DNA from: JBLNCE01 sp050260415
GTDB taxonomy: Bacteria; Bacillota; UBA4882; JAAYXC01
Reading direction: 5' to 3'
DNA length: 36,247 bases
Assembly: GCA_050260415.1 (NCBI GenBank)
Contig: JBLNCE010000023.1
Span: 1 to 36,247 of the forward strand
Shown: positions 25,583 through 32,811 of the stretch, piece by piece
How positions within the stretch are numbered: position 1 is the first letter of the stretch
Layout of the letters: each line of letters opens with the position of its first letter
Program-made: the position numbers and the translations under genes
The notes under the pieces: generated by a model
Told to the model about the DNA's origin: nothing
Database searches by the model: none
The model's input: only the letters and a program-made list of their open reading frames with translations

Positions 25583-25932
25583 TCGTTCGCCGGGGAGATA
25601 TTTTCTTTGCCGACCTCAACCCGGTCGTCGGTTCCGAACAGGGCGGCCTGCGCCCGGTCCTCATCCTCCAAAACGATATCGGTAACACATACAGCCCCAC
25701 AACCATCGTCGCCGCGGTTACCTCCCGCATCAAACGCGCCAAACTGCCCACCCACGTCGAACTCTCGGGCGCGCGCTACCACCTGGATCGCGACTCCGTC
25801 GTCCTCCTGGAGCAAGTCCGCACCATCGACAAACGGCGCCTCCGCGAACCCCTCGCGCACCTGGACGAGGGCGCTATGGCCCGCGTGGATCACGCCCTCA
25901 GCATCAGCCTGGGACTGCTGCCGCTCGAGTGA
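25579..25932 (+). CDS. ndoA: EndoA/MazF-type mRNA interferase toxin
   Basis: Sequence-specific endoribonuclease, 117 aa, same length as Bacillus EndoA. It has the full N-terminal signature RRGDIFFADLNPVVGSEQGG followed by LRPVLILQND, with the catalytic Arg, and the TSRIKRAKLPTHVEL block with the catalytic Thr. EQVRTIDKRRL follows as in the family. The target in Bacillus is UACAU; the site here may differ. It looks intact, so an active toxin held by the upstream antitoxin is expected. In Firmicutes this is usually a chromosomal stress regulator. Confidence 0.95.
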   Translation: MIVRRGDIFFADLNPVVGSEQGGLRPVLILQNDIGNTYSPTTIVAAVTSRIKRAKLPTHVELSGARYHLDRDSVVLLEQVRTIDKRRLREPLAHLDEGAMARVDHALSISLGLLPLE

Positions 25933-25966
25933 AGCACTTTATGGATTCTCTGACCAGGAGATTAGC

Positions 25967-26707
25967 ATGCCAACAATCGGTATAACCATTGGCAAGGTGT
26001 TTACCGACGATCGCTGGCGGTACCAATGCCCGTCTGACTATGTCCGCGCCGTGCTGGCGGGCGGCGGCCAACCCGTGCTGCTTCCAGGGGCGATGATTCT
26101 GGCGGCCGGGGAGGGCGTCTGCTCGCTCTGCGACGGTTTTCTCTTGTCCGGCGGCGGCGATATCGACCCCTGCCATTACGGACAGGAGCCGCACCCGATG
26201 ACCGGGCCGGCAGACCGTGAACGCGACCAGGCCGAGCTTGCCCTGGTCCGGATGGCCGTCGCGGCGGGCCGTCCGCTCCTCGCCATCTGCCGCGGCATGC
26301 AGGTGCTCAATGTGGCTCTGGGCGGGGATTTAATCCAGGATCTGCCATCGATGGGCTATACGTGCCACGACCAGACCGAACCGAGATCGGTGCGCACGCA
26401 TGCCGTGACGCCGGTACAGGGCACCCCGCTGGCGGACCTCATGCCCGGGAGCATGCCGGTCAATTCCTTTCACCACCAAGCGGTCGGCCGTCTGGCCTCC
26501 GGCCTGTCAGCCGCGGCCCACTCCCCCGACGGAATCATCGAGGCCGCGTGTCTGCCCGGCAGGCCTGTGCTGGCGGTGCAATGGCATCCAGAGAACTACC
26601 TCGATCAGGCGGCGGAGGCCTTCGCGTTATTCAGATGGCTCAGCGAACAGGCGCGCACGCCCGGGCGGAGCAGCATACCGGCATATTATTCCTCGGGCGG
26701 TGCATAA
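25967..26707 (+). CDS. Gamma-glutamyl-GABA hydrolase-like peptidase C26
   Basis: Class I glutamine-amidotransferase-fold hydrolase, 246 aa, PuuD-like. The catalytic Cys lies in LLAICRGMQVLNVALGG, and the His-x-Glu pair in VQWHPENY. DGFLLSGGGDIDPCHYG and VNSFHHQAV are further family marks. The ATG follows CCAGGAG by five bases. The substrate is probably a gamma-glutamyl compound, but no putrescine-catabolism gene is nearby. The final 20 residues (TPGRSSIPAYYSSGGA) extend beyond the fold. Confidence 0.9.
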   Translation: MPTIGITIGKVFTDDRWRYQCPSDYVRAVLAGGGQPVLLPGAMILAAGEGVCSLCDGFLLSGGGDIDPCHYGQEPHPMTGPADRERDQAELALVRMAVAAGRPLLAICRGMQVLNVALGGDLIQDLPSMGYTCHDQTEPRSVRTHAVTPVQGTPLADLMPGSMPVNSFHHQAVGRLASGLSAAAHSPDGIIEAACLPGRPVLAVQWHPENYLDQAAEAFALFRWLSEQARTPGRSSIPAYYSSGGA

Positions 26708-26742
26708 TCCTAATGCATGAAAGCGTCGCCGGGGGGATCCTC

Positions 26743-27453
26743 GTGGCCGTAACCCCAACTTCCTTAGCGGGTCCGGACTTGCGCTTAAGAGACCTGGCTT
26801 ACGCCGGCCTTCTCTCCGCGATCTTCATGGCGCCGCTGACCATAGTGGCCGCTCCGTTGCTGTTGGCCAGCAAATGGAACCAGGTGACCATCGGCGTCAC
26901 ACTGGAAGCTGCCTCCGTACTGCCGGCGGTATTTCTTATCGCGCGTTGGCGGGGGGCGCGACATCTCGATCAATTCGGGCTGGGCCGCTGTTCTTGGCGT
27001 AAGATCCTCTTTCTGGGTCTGTTGGGCGGGTTGCTCCTCTTCCTCATGGTTCAGGGCTGCGGGAGCCTGATGGAACGGTGCGGAGCACGGTTCGCGCCTC
27101 AGAAAATTCTGGCCGAAACCTTGCTGCTGGACCGCCGTCCGGACCGGTTGCTCCTTTTCTTGCTGATTGCCGCGGTTATCGCCCCGCTCTGGGAAGAGAT
27201 CTTCTTTCGCGGCCTTGCCTACCCGGCCATCCGCCGCCGTTTGGGCGTGACGGCCGGTGTGCTCCTGAGCGGCGTTCTCTTTGCGATGCTGCATGCCGAG
27301 CCGTTGTTCATGCGCGTCCCCATCTTTTTGCTCGGTGCCTGCCTGGCGATCTTTTACGAACGGGCCGGCAGCCTTTATGTGCCGATCCTGGCCCACGGCG
27401 TGGCCAATACCCTGAGTACGTTGCTCACATACTACGGCCTGGTCCGTTCATGA
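26743..27453 (+). CDS. CPBP-family intramembrane metalloprotease
   Basis: Membrane protease of the CAAX/Abi family, 236 aa, with about six to seven hydrophobic segments. All three active-site motifs are present: EEIFFRG (Glu-Glu-x3-Arg), FAMLHAEP (Phe-x3-His) and HGVANTL (His-x3-Asn). GTG 26743 follows GGGGGGA at six bases; ATG 26713 is an alternative. Relatives in Firmicutes act in immunity to bacteriocins or in regulated proteolysis; no bacteriocin gene is nearby. The gene follows the C26 peptidase by 35 bases. Confidence 0.88.
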   Translation: MAVTPTSLAGPDLRLRDLAYAGLLSAIFMAPLTIVAAPLLLASKWNQVTIGVTLEAASVLPAVFLIARWRGARHLDQFGLGRCSWRKILFLGLLGGLLLFLMVQGCGSLMERCGARFAPQKILAETLLLDRRPDRLLLFLLIAAVIAPLWEEIFFRGLAYPAIRRRLGVTAGVLLSGVLFAMLHAEPLFMRVPIFLLGACLAIFYERAGSLYVPILAHGVANTLSTLLTYYGLVRS

Positions 27454-27464
27454 TCGCGCGCCGC

Positions 27465-27493
27465 TTGACGCTGGTAAGTGGTTATGCTACTCT
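27465..27493 (+). promoter_or_regulatory. Probable promoter of the tsaE operon
   Basis: TTGACG (27465-27470), a 17-base spacer and TACTCT (27488-27493) with a TG extension just before it. A 12-base palindrome GCTCCGCGGAGC lies at 27540-27551, close to the tsaE ribosome site. Confidence 0.5.
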
Positions 27494-27569
27494 CTACGTA
27501 AGGGCTCACGCATACGTAGATTGACGACCTGGCCGGCAAGCTCCGCGGAGCCCCTTGGGAGGACAGCCG

Positions 27570-28043
27570 TTGTCCTGGACCGCGACAAGCACTTCACCGG
27601 ATGAGACGTTGGCGTTTGGCTGCCGGCTTGGCAGCCTTTTGCGTTCCGGGGACGTCGTTTTTCTCCTGGGAGGTCTTGGCGTTGGTAAGACGCGTTTCGC
27701 CCAGGGAATCGCCGCGGGTTTAGGGGCGGATGGCGCGCGCAGCCCGAGTTTCGCGCTGGTCCATGTCTACCAGGCCAAGATCCCCGTCTACCACGCCGAC
27801 TTGTACCGTCTCACCGGCCGCTCCGAGGTGGAGGATCTGGGTCTGGCGGAACTGGGGATGGACGGTGTGCTTATCATCGAATGGGCCGCCATCGCGGCGG
27901 CGGATTTCCCGGAACGTCTCGAAGTGGAACTGGCGCATCTACCTGGGCGGGACGAATGCCGGCGACTCACCATCACGCCGCATGGCGCCAGGTATATTGA
28001 ATTGGCGGCGGAGCTGAAGAGACATGCTGACCCTGGGTCTTGA
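27570..28043 (+). CDS. tsaE: tRNA t6A biosynthesis ATPase TsaE
   Basis: P-loop ATPase that works with TsaB-TsaD in making N6-threonylcarbamoyladenosine at position 37 of ANN-decoding tRNAs, 157 aa. Walker A LGGLGVGKTRFAQGIAAGLG, then the SPSFALVHVY switch region, HADLYRL, and the IIEWA motif. TTG 27570 sits seven bases after GGGAGG and is preferred over TTG 27555, which overlaps that site. Its end overlaps tsaB by 20 bases. Confidence 0.93.
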   Translation: MSWTATSTSPDETLAFGCRLGSLLRSGDVVFLLGGLGVGKTRFAQGIAAGLGADGARSPSFALVHVYQAKIPVYHADLYRLTGRSEVEDLGLAELGMDGVLIIEWAAIAAADFPERLEVELAHLPGRDECRRLTITPHGARYIELAAELKRHADPGS

Positions 28044-28689
28044 TACGACCACGGGCTGGGGCTGCCTCGGCTTGTTTCAGGACGGGACCGCGGTGGCCGA
28101 AACGGTTTGGCGGGTGGGTAAGAATCAGGCGGAGCAGTTCCTCCCGGTACTGGCGGAGATGATGGCGCGGGCCGGCTTGGCGCCGTCCGCGCTGGATCTT
28201 ATCGCCGTGGGTTGCGGTCCCGGGTCGTATACGGGTCTCCGCATCGGGATCGCCATGGCCGAGGCCCTGTCCTTTACCTTAGACCGCCCGGTCACCGGCG
28301 TCTGCACCCTTGCGGCGCTGGCCGAAAACGCGCCGGACTTTCCCGGTCCCGTCTGCGCTTCGGTCGTCGCCAGACGCGGCGAGGTTTACGCGGCGGTCTA
28401 CCGGGCCGGGAGAGAAATCTCCCCCCCCTCGCCAAAGCCCCCTGCCAGTCTCCTGCTCGAACTGGCCGCGCTTGGAGAGGAGCGGATTCTCGCGCTGGGA
28501 AGCGGGGCCGGTCTGCTGCGCGCGGCACCGCTCCCGCCGGGCTTGGAGCTGGTCTACGGCCACCCCGAGCAAGACCTGGTGCGCGGGATAACCGTGGCAA
28601 GGCTGGGCGCCGTGAGGCCCGTCGCGCGGCCGTATCCGATCTATCTTCGGCGTACCGAGGCCGAGGAACGCTTGGTTTCTGGGGTGTGA
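28024..28689 (+). CDS. tsaB: tRNA t6A biosynthesis protein TsaB
   Basis: Inactive ASKHA-fold partner that dimerises with TsaD, 221 aa. Family marks: LGLDTTTGWGCLGLF at the start and the GCGPGSYTGLRIGIAMAEAL block at about 63-82. It lacks the metal-binding His pair of TsaD, as expected. The ATG lies inside the end of tsaE, and rimI follows after seven bases, so the four genes form a tight operon. Confidence 0.94.
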   Translation: MLTLGLDTTTGWGCLGLFQDGTAVAETVWRVGKNQAEQFLPVLAEMMARAGLAPSALDLIAVGCGPGSYTGLRIGIAMAEALSFTLDRPVTGVCTLAALAENAPDFPGPVCASVVARRGEVYAAVYRAGREISPPSPKPPASLLLELAALGEERILALGSGAGLLRAAPLPPGLELVYGHPEQDLVRGITVARLGAVRPVARPYPIYLRRTEAEERLVSGV

Positions 28690-28696
28690 GGGCAGG

Positions 28697-29143
28697 ATGC
28701 CGGTTAATATCGCCGCCATGACCCTGGCCGATCTGGACGGGGTGCTCGAGATCGAGAACCTGGCCTTTGCCAGCCCATGGTCACGGGAGTCCTTCCGCCA
28801 CGAGCTCACCGAAAACACCCGCGCGGTCTATATCGTGGCCGATGACGGCACGGCAATCGTGGGCTATATCGGCATGTGGGTCATCTTTGAGGAAGGTCAT
28901 ATCACAAACCTGGCCGTCCACCCGAACTGCCGCCGGCAGGGGATCGCCTCCCGGCTGCTTTCGGAGCTGTGCCTGATCGCTAAAGAACGCGGCGTGCAAC
29001 GTCTCACGCTCGAAGTGCGCCGCTCCAATATCGGGGCGCAGTTGCTCTACGCCAGACATGGTTTTATCTGCAGCGGCGTGCGGCGCAGGTATTACCGGGA
29101 CAACAACGAGGATGCGTTCATCATGTGGAAGTCGCCGATATAG
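28697..29143 (+). CDS. rimI: Ribosomal protein S18-alanine N-acetyltransferase RimI
   Basis: GNAT-fold acetyltransferase, 148 aa, typical RimI size. The acetyl-CoA loop RRQGIASRLLSEL is at about 78-90, with HITNLAVHPNCR before it and ARHGFICSGVRRRYYRDNNEDAFIM at the end, all as in RimI. The target is probably the N-terminus of ribosomal protein S18, though TsaD has also been reported as a substrate in some bacteria. Its position between tsaB and tsaD is the common Firmicutes order. Confidence 0.93.
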   Translation: MPVNIAAMTLADLDGVLEIENLAFASPWSRESFRHELTENTRAVYIVADDGTAIVGYIGMWVIFEEGHITNLAVHPNCRRQGIASRLLSELCLIAKERGVQRLTLEVRRSNIGAQLLYARHGFICSGVRRRYYRDNNEDAFIMWKSPI

Positions 29144-29176
29144 CAAGCGCGGGCAAGAATCAGGAGGATCAACGCT

Positions 29177-30169
29177 TTGTTCATCCTGGCCCTGGAATCA
29201 TCCTGCGATGAGACGGCGGTTGCGATCTTGCGCGACCGGGAGATCCTGGCTAATCTCGTCTCTTCCCAGTTGGCCACCCATCAGCCTTTTGGCGGGGTCG
29301 TGCCCGAGTTGGCGGCGCGCATGCACCTCGAAGCCCTCCGTCCTCTGCTGGACGAGGCTTTCGCCCAGGCCGGCATGGATCCCGGCCGGCTGGACATGGT
29401 CTGCGCGACGCGCGGTCCGGGGCTAATCGGCGCCCTGCTGGTTGGGTTTTCCGCGGCCAAAGCCATCGCCTGGGCCGCGGACAAGCCGTTTGTCGGGGTC
29501 AATCACATCGTGGCGCATATCTACGCCAATTTCATCGGCGGGACGCCGCCGGCATTCCCCTTGCTCTGTCTGACCGTATCTGGTGGACATACGGGTCTGT
29601 ATTACATGACGGCACACCACCATCTCGAGGCGCTCGGGCAGACGCGCGACGACGCGGCTGGAGAGTGTCTCGATAAGGCGGCCAGGGTCCTCGGCCTCGG
29701 CTATCCAGGAGGTCCCGCCATCGAATCCGCCGCGCGTGATGGGACGGCGCGGTTTTCTTTGCCGTCCCCGGCCATTGACGGGGGTCTTGATTTCAGCTTC
29801 AGCGGCCTCAAGACGGCCGTGGTCAACCTGTGCCACCGTCTGGAGGCGCGGGGCGAGACGATTCCCCGGTCCGACTTGGCCGCCAGCCTCCAGGAAGCGG
29901 TGGTGGACGGATTGCTAAAACAGTTGCGGCGGGCGGTTCAGGCGACCGGAGTGAAGACCGTCCTCCTGGCCGGGGGTGTGTCCGCCAACCAGACACTGCA
30001 AGCGCGGACCGCGGCCATGGCCGCGGAGGTCGGCGCCGTATTCCATGCGCCTCCGAGGCACCTGTGCACGGATAATGCGGCCATGGTTGCTTGCGCTGGT
30101 TACCACCGTTTTCTTTGTGGCGGCGCCGACGGGCTCGGTCTGGGGGTTGACCCGGACCTGCGCCTCTGA
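29177..30169 (+). CDS. tsaD: tRNA t6A transferase TsaD
   Basis: Catalytic subunit that moves the threonylcarbamoyl group onto A37 of tRNA, 330 aa. It starts with ALESSCDETAVAI. The metal-binding His110 and His114 lie in NHIVAH, and TVSGGHTGLY, FSFSGLKTAV and LAGGVSANQTL are family blocks; the C-terminal CTDNAAMVA supplies the last metal-binding Asp. TTG 29177 follows AGGAGG. It is the last gene of the tsaE operon. Confidence 0.96.
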   Translation: MFILALESSCDETAVAILRDREILANLVSSQLATHQPFGGVVPELAARMHLEALRPLLDEAFAQAGMDPGRLDMVCATRGPGLIGALLVGFSAAKAIAWAADKPFVGVNHIVAHIYANFIGGTPPAFPLLCLTVSGGHTGLYYMTAHHHLEALGQTRDDAAGECLDKAARVLGLGYPGGPAIESAARDGTARFSLPSPAIDGGLDFSFSGLKTAVVNLCHRLEARGETIPRSDLAASLQEAVVDGLLKQLRRAVQATGVKTVLLAGGVSANQTLQARTAAMAAEVGAVFHAPPRHLCTDNAAMVACAGYHRFLCGGADGLGLGVDPDLRL

Positions 30170-30257
30170 GTGCCGCCTAATCATGCTCGTTTCCCTACTT
30201 TCGGCGCGCGCGATTGTCGAATTTTGCAGGTTTGGCGCCACTTTTCGTCAACCTGGA

Positions 30258-30395
30258 TGTGGACGGGGTGGACAACTCTCCTAGATCCCGCCGTCATAAG
30301 GCGGGCGATCCCCGGTTCTTCCTGTTAACAAACCTGTGGATAATGTGGACAATTTGGGCGTGGCTGCAGACAGGAGAGCGTCAATCTGTGGATAA
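30258..30395 (+). promoter_or_regulatory. Cluster of DnaA boxes
   Basis: Two perfect DnaA boxes, TGTGGATAA at 30335-30343 and 30387-30395, point the same way. TGTGGACAA (one mismatch) abuts the first at 30344-30352. Two weaker matches lie upstream: TGTGGACGG at 30258-30266 and GGTGGACAA at 30267-30275. A GATCCCGCC/GGCGGG hairpin sits between at about 30284-30310. The cluster fills the 265-base gap between tsaD and the SWIM gene. Confidence 0.7.
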
Positions 30396-30434
30396 CCTCC
30401 AGGGCTCAGGCGGGATCTGAAGGAGGAAAGTCGG

Positions 30435-31991
30435 GTGGGATTGACCCCGCGCGGTTGGCGGGATGTTTGTCTGGAGGACTTGGCGGTCCTTGTGGACGAG
30501 CATCTTATGGCACGCGGCCGCGAGTACCTCGCGCGCGGGCATGTCGGCGCCTGTCTGGCGGCGGACGACCGGTTGGCGGGCGCGGTCCTCGGCAGCAGCG
30601 GTTGGTACGTCACGCTCGTCTCGTTGCGCGCCGGGGAGATCGAGGCGGCCTGCTCTTGTCCTTATCAGGGCAGGTTCTGCAAGCATGCGGTAGCGCTGGT
30701 GCTGGCATGGCTGGCGGACCCCGGCTCTTTTCTCGACCTATGCCACGCTTCACTCCTGATGACCGCCGATGCGGATGTGCTGCGGCGCATCTGCATGGAG
30801 CTTTGTCTGGCCGCGCCGCGGGCGGCGGCCGCCCTGCTCGCGAAACCCGCCGAGACGCCGCATGCGGCCGCGGCCGCGCTCGCGCGAAACCTGCTTGCCT
30901 GGCCGAAGGCCACCCATGACCCGGCCGGTCTAGCCGAGCGGCTTGACTGGGTAAGCAGCCGGCTGCTGGCGGGGGTCATCGACGGCGATGTCGAAGCCGC
31001 GCGCGCAGCCGTGGAACTGCTGGAGAAGCTGTTGGCGGCTTGGAGCGAGGCGCCGGCAAAACCGGGATTCACCGCCCTGGTCTCCGGGTATATCAAGCGT
31101 CTGGCGGAAACATGGCCGCGCGCTCGCAGGCCGATCGAACCGGAGCGCCTGGCGGGGTTATGCCGACCGGAGAGAACCGTTTTCGCGCCCGAGCTGGGGA
31201 TCTTTCTGCGCGCGGCGGGCGGCTCCGAATTGACGGCGTTGATCGGTGAACCGGTGAGCCGCGAGATCTTCGCGCTGCTCGGCCGCGCGGACGCGCAGCC
31301 GGTCAAGACCGCCTCGTTCGAAAGCTTGCTCCTGCTGCTCGATGCCTACGAACGATGGGACCAGATCCGCGAGGCCGCCGCCCTTGCCCAAGCGGGGCTG
31401 CGCCGGCCGGACAGAGCGGAACGTTATGTCTTGCGCGGCCGCCTGGCGCAATACCACGAACGTTTGGGGGAGCGGCGCCAGGCGCTGGCCTATCTCATCG
31501 CGAACTTCCGTGAGCGGCCGGATGTCGCGGGCTGGGAAACCTTGCGCCGGACGGCCATGGCGGCGGACGAGTGGCCGCGTGTCAAGCTGGAGATCTGGCC
31601 CGTGGTCGTAAACGCCGACCTGGAGATCCAGACCCGGGCGGCGCTCGACGAAGCCGATCCCGAACTGCTCATGAACCTCGCCGGTACCGCCGATGAAACC
31701 GATCGGCATGCCCTGGCGATCTGGACCGCCCTGGGCGAATTGGCGCCCGAAAAAAGTCTGGACTACCTCGTGCAGGGCGCGCGCTCGGCCTTGTCCGACG
31801 GCGGCCGCGCCGCCCGCGCGCGTGCCCGTGATTTTCTGCGGGCGGCCGGCAGGCTCTGCCGCACTCAAGGTTGGCACCGGCGCTGGGAAACGATCCGGGC
31901 CGCGCTCCGGTCGGATTTTCCGCCCGCGCTCAACTGGCCTGAACTGGGCGCCATACTCAGCGGGATCGATGATGGCGATGGGACGGCGTGA
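30435..31991 (+). CDS. SWIM zinc-finger protein with helical C-terminus
   Basis: Protein of 518 aa with a SWIM zinc finger: Cys73, Cys75, Cys82 and His84 (CSC-x6-CKH). The N-terminal 100 residues are the usual SWIM module (fold starting YLARGHVGAC). The rest, about 110-518, is Ala/Leu/Arg-rich and all-helical, with TPR-like pairs near 290-380, and no helicase or nuclease motif. SWIM proteins of this build may bind DNA or protein, and function is unknown. The GTG start follows GGAGGAAAG. A DnaA-box cluster lies directly upstream. Confidence 0.8.
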   Translation: MGLTPRGWRDVCLEDLAVLVDEHLMARGREYLARGHVGACLAADDRLAGAVLGSSGWYVTLVSLRAGEIEAACSCPYQGRFCKHAVALVLAWLADPGSFLDLCHASLLMTADADVLRRICMELCLAAPRAAAALLAKPAETPHAAAAALARNLLAWPKATHDPAGLAERLDWVSSRLLAGVIDGDVEAARAAVELLEKLLAAWSEAPAKPGFTALVSGYIKRLAETWPRARRPIEPERLAGLCRPERTVFAPELGIFLRAAGGSELTALIGEPVSREIFALLGRADAQPVKTASFESLLLLLDAYERWDQIREAAALAQAGLRRPDRAERYVLRGRLAQYHERLGERRQALAYLIANFRERPDVAGWETLRRTAMAADEWPRVKLEIWPVVVNADLEIQTRAALDEADPELLMNLAGTADETDRHALAIWTALGELAPEKSLDYLVQGARSALSDGGRAARARARDFLRAAGRLCRTQGWHRRWETIRAALRSDFPPALNWPELGAILSGIDDGDGTA

Positions 31992-32002
31992 CGGTGCCCC
32001 GC

Positions 32003-32031
32003 TTGACATCGACCGGGGGGAACACTATAAT
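32003..32031 (+). promoter_or_regulatory. Sigma-A promoter of the thrS T-box transcript
   Basis: Consensus TTGACA (32003-32008), a 17-base spacer and consensus TATAAT (32026-32031), just after the SWIM gene stop. The start would be near 32038, at the base of the T-box leader. Confidence 0.93.
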
Positions 32032-32037
32032 GAAGCC

Positions 32038-32313
32038 AAGTGAAGATAGACGGCGATGACGGGAAGAGTAGCCCATAGGCGGCCTGACAGAGATGGGGGA
32101 CCGGTGGCTGTAAGTCTCCCACGGGCCTGCATGGCGAAGACCAACCCCGAGCCGCCGGCGAACTCCGACGGCAACATCTATTGTCGTTGCGAAATGAAGC
32201 CGGCCGGTGACCCCGATAAGGGTCTAAAGAGAGGGCGCCATGCTGAGCCGGCGCCAATCCGGGTGGAACCGCGGGTATAGCCCGTCCCAGTGTGGGACGG
32301 GTTTTCTGTTTTT
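32038..32313 (+). promoter_or_regulatory. T-box riboswitch, threonine-specific
   Basis: tRNA-sensing leader. Stem I begins with GATGACGGGAAGAGTAGCCC, the usual start. The specifier loop reads GAAGACCAACCCCGAGC, with codon ACC (Thr) at 32140-32142. The T-box GGGTGGAACCGCG is at 32261-32273. The terminator stem is CCCGTCCCA (32281-32289) with TGGGACGGG (32293-32301), then a T-rich tract. The antiterminator TGGA would pair with a tRNA ending UCCA, consistent with a U73 tRNA-Thr. Uncharged tRNA-Thr should permit read-through into the Nudix and thrS genes. Confidence 0.95.
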
Positions 32314-32397
32314 GAGCTTAAGCCGCAGATGTTCATGGGGTACACACAGGTAACGGACGGCCATGGATGGCCCTTACGCGGGGAGTGTGAGGGTGTG

Positions 32398-32811
32398 ATG
32401 CCCGAGGAGGAGTTGTGCGCCGGCGGCTTCGTGGTGCGCGACGGTAGAGTCTTGGCCTTGCGGCGCTGGAATGGGGTATGGCTTCCGCCGAAAGGTCACA
32501 TCGATCCGGGCGAGACGCCGATCGAGGCGGCCCTGCGCGAAGTCCGGGAGGAAACGGGCCTGGCGGCCACGACCGGAGGCATGCTTGGCGAAACGGCTTA
32601 TACCCACGCGGAAGACGGCATTCAGCACCGTAAGCGTGTACGCTGGTTTCTGATGTTCGCCGGACCGGGCGAGGTCGAGCCGGAAGCGGGGATGTTCACC
32701 GCGTTCCGCTGGCTCGGGCCGGACGAACTTGGGACGTTTACTTTTACGCATGACCGGGAATTGGCCCGGCGGGCCTTGACCGCCGCGGCCGCCGAGAGAG
32801 AGGATGGATGA
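32398..32811 (+). CDS. Nudix hydrolase, co-regulated with thrS
   Basis: Hydrolase of nucleoside diphosphate-linked compounds, 137 aa. The Nudix box is complete: GHIDPGETPIEAAL then REVREETGLA. Short length and layout fit the Ap4A-hydrolase/MutT group. ATG 32398 follows GAGGG; the frame continues back to 32290 inside the T-box terminator and is not used upstream. Its stop overlaps the thrS start (ATGA), so it is translated from the same T-box-controlled mRNA. Ap4A is a by-product of aminoacyl-tRNA synthetases, which makes Ap4A a plausible substrate, but this is inference. Confidence 0.9.
   Translation: MPEEELCAGGFVVRDGRVLALRRWNGVWLPPKGHIDPGETPIEAALREVREETGLAATTGGMLGETAYTHAEDGIQHRKRVRWFLMFAGPGEVEPEAGMFTAFRWLGPDELGTFTFTHDRELARRALTAAAAEREDG

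Noticed and set aside
30258..30395. Chromosomal replication origin at the DnaA-box cluster
   Set aside because: No AT-rich unwinding element and none of the usual origin genes nearby; the cluster itself is reported as a finding.
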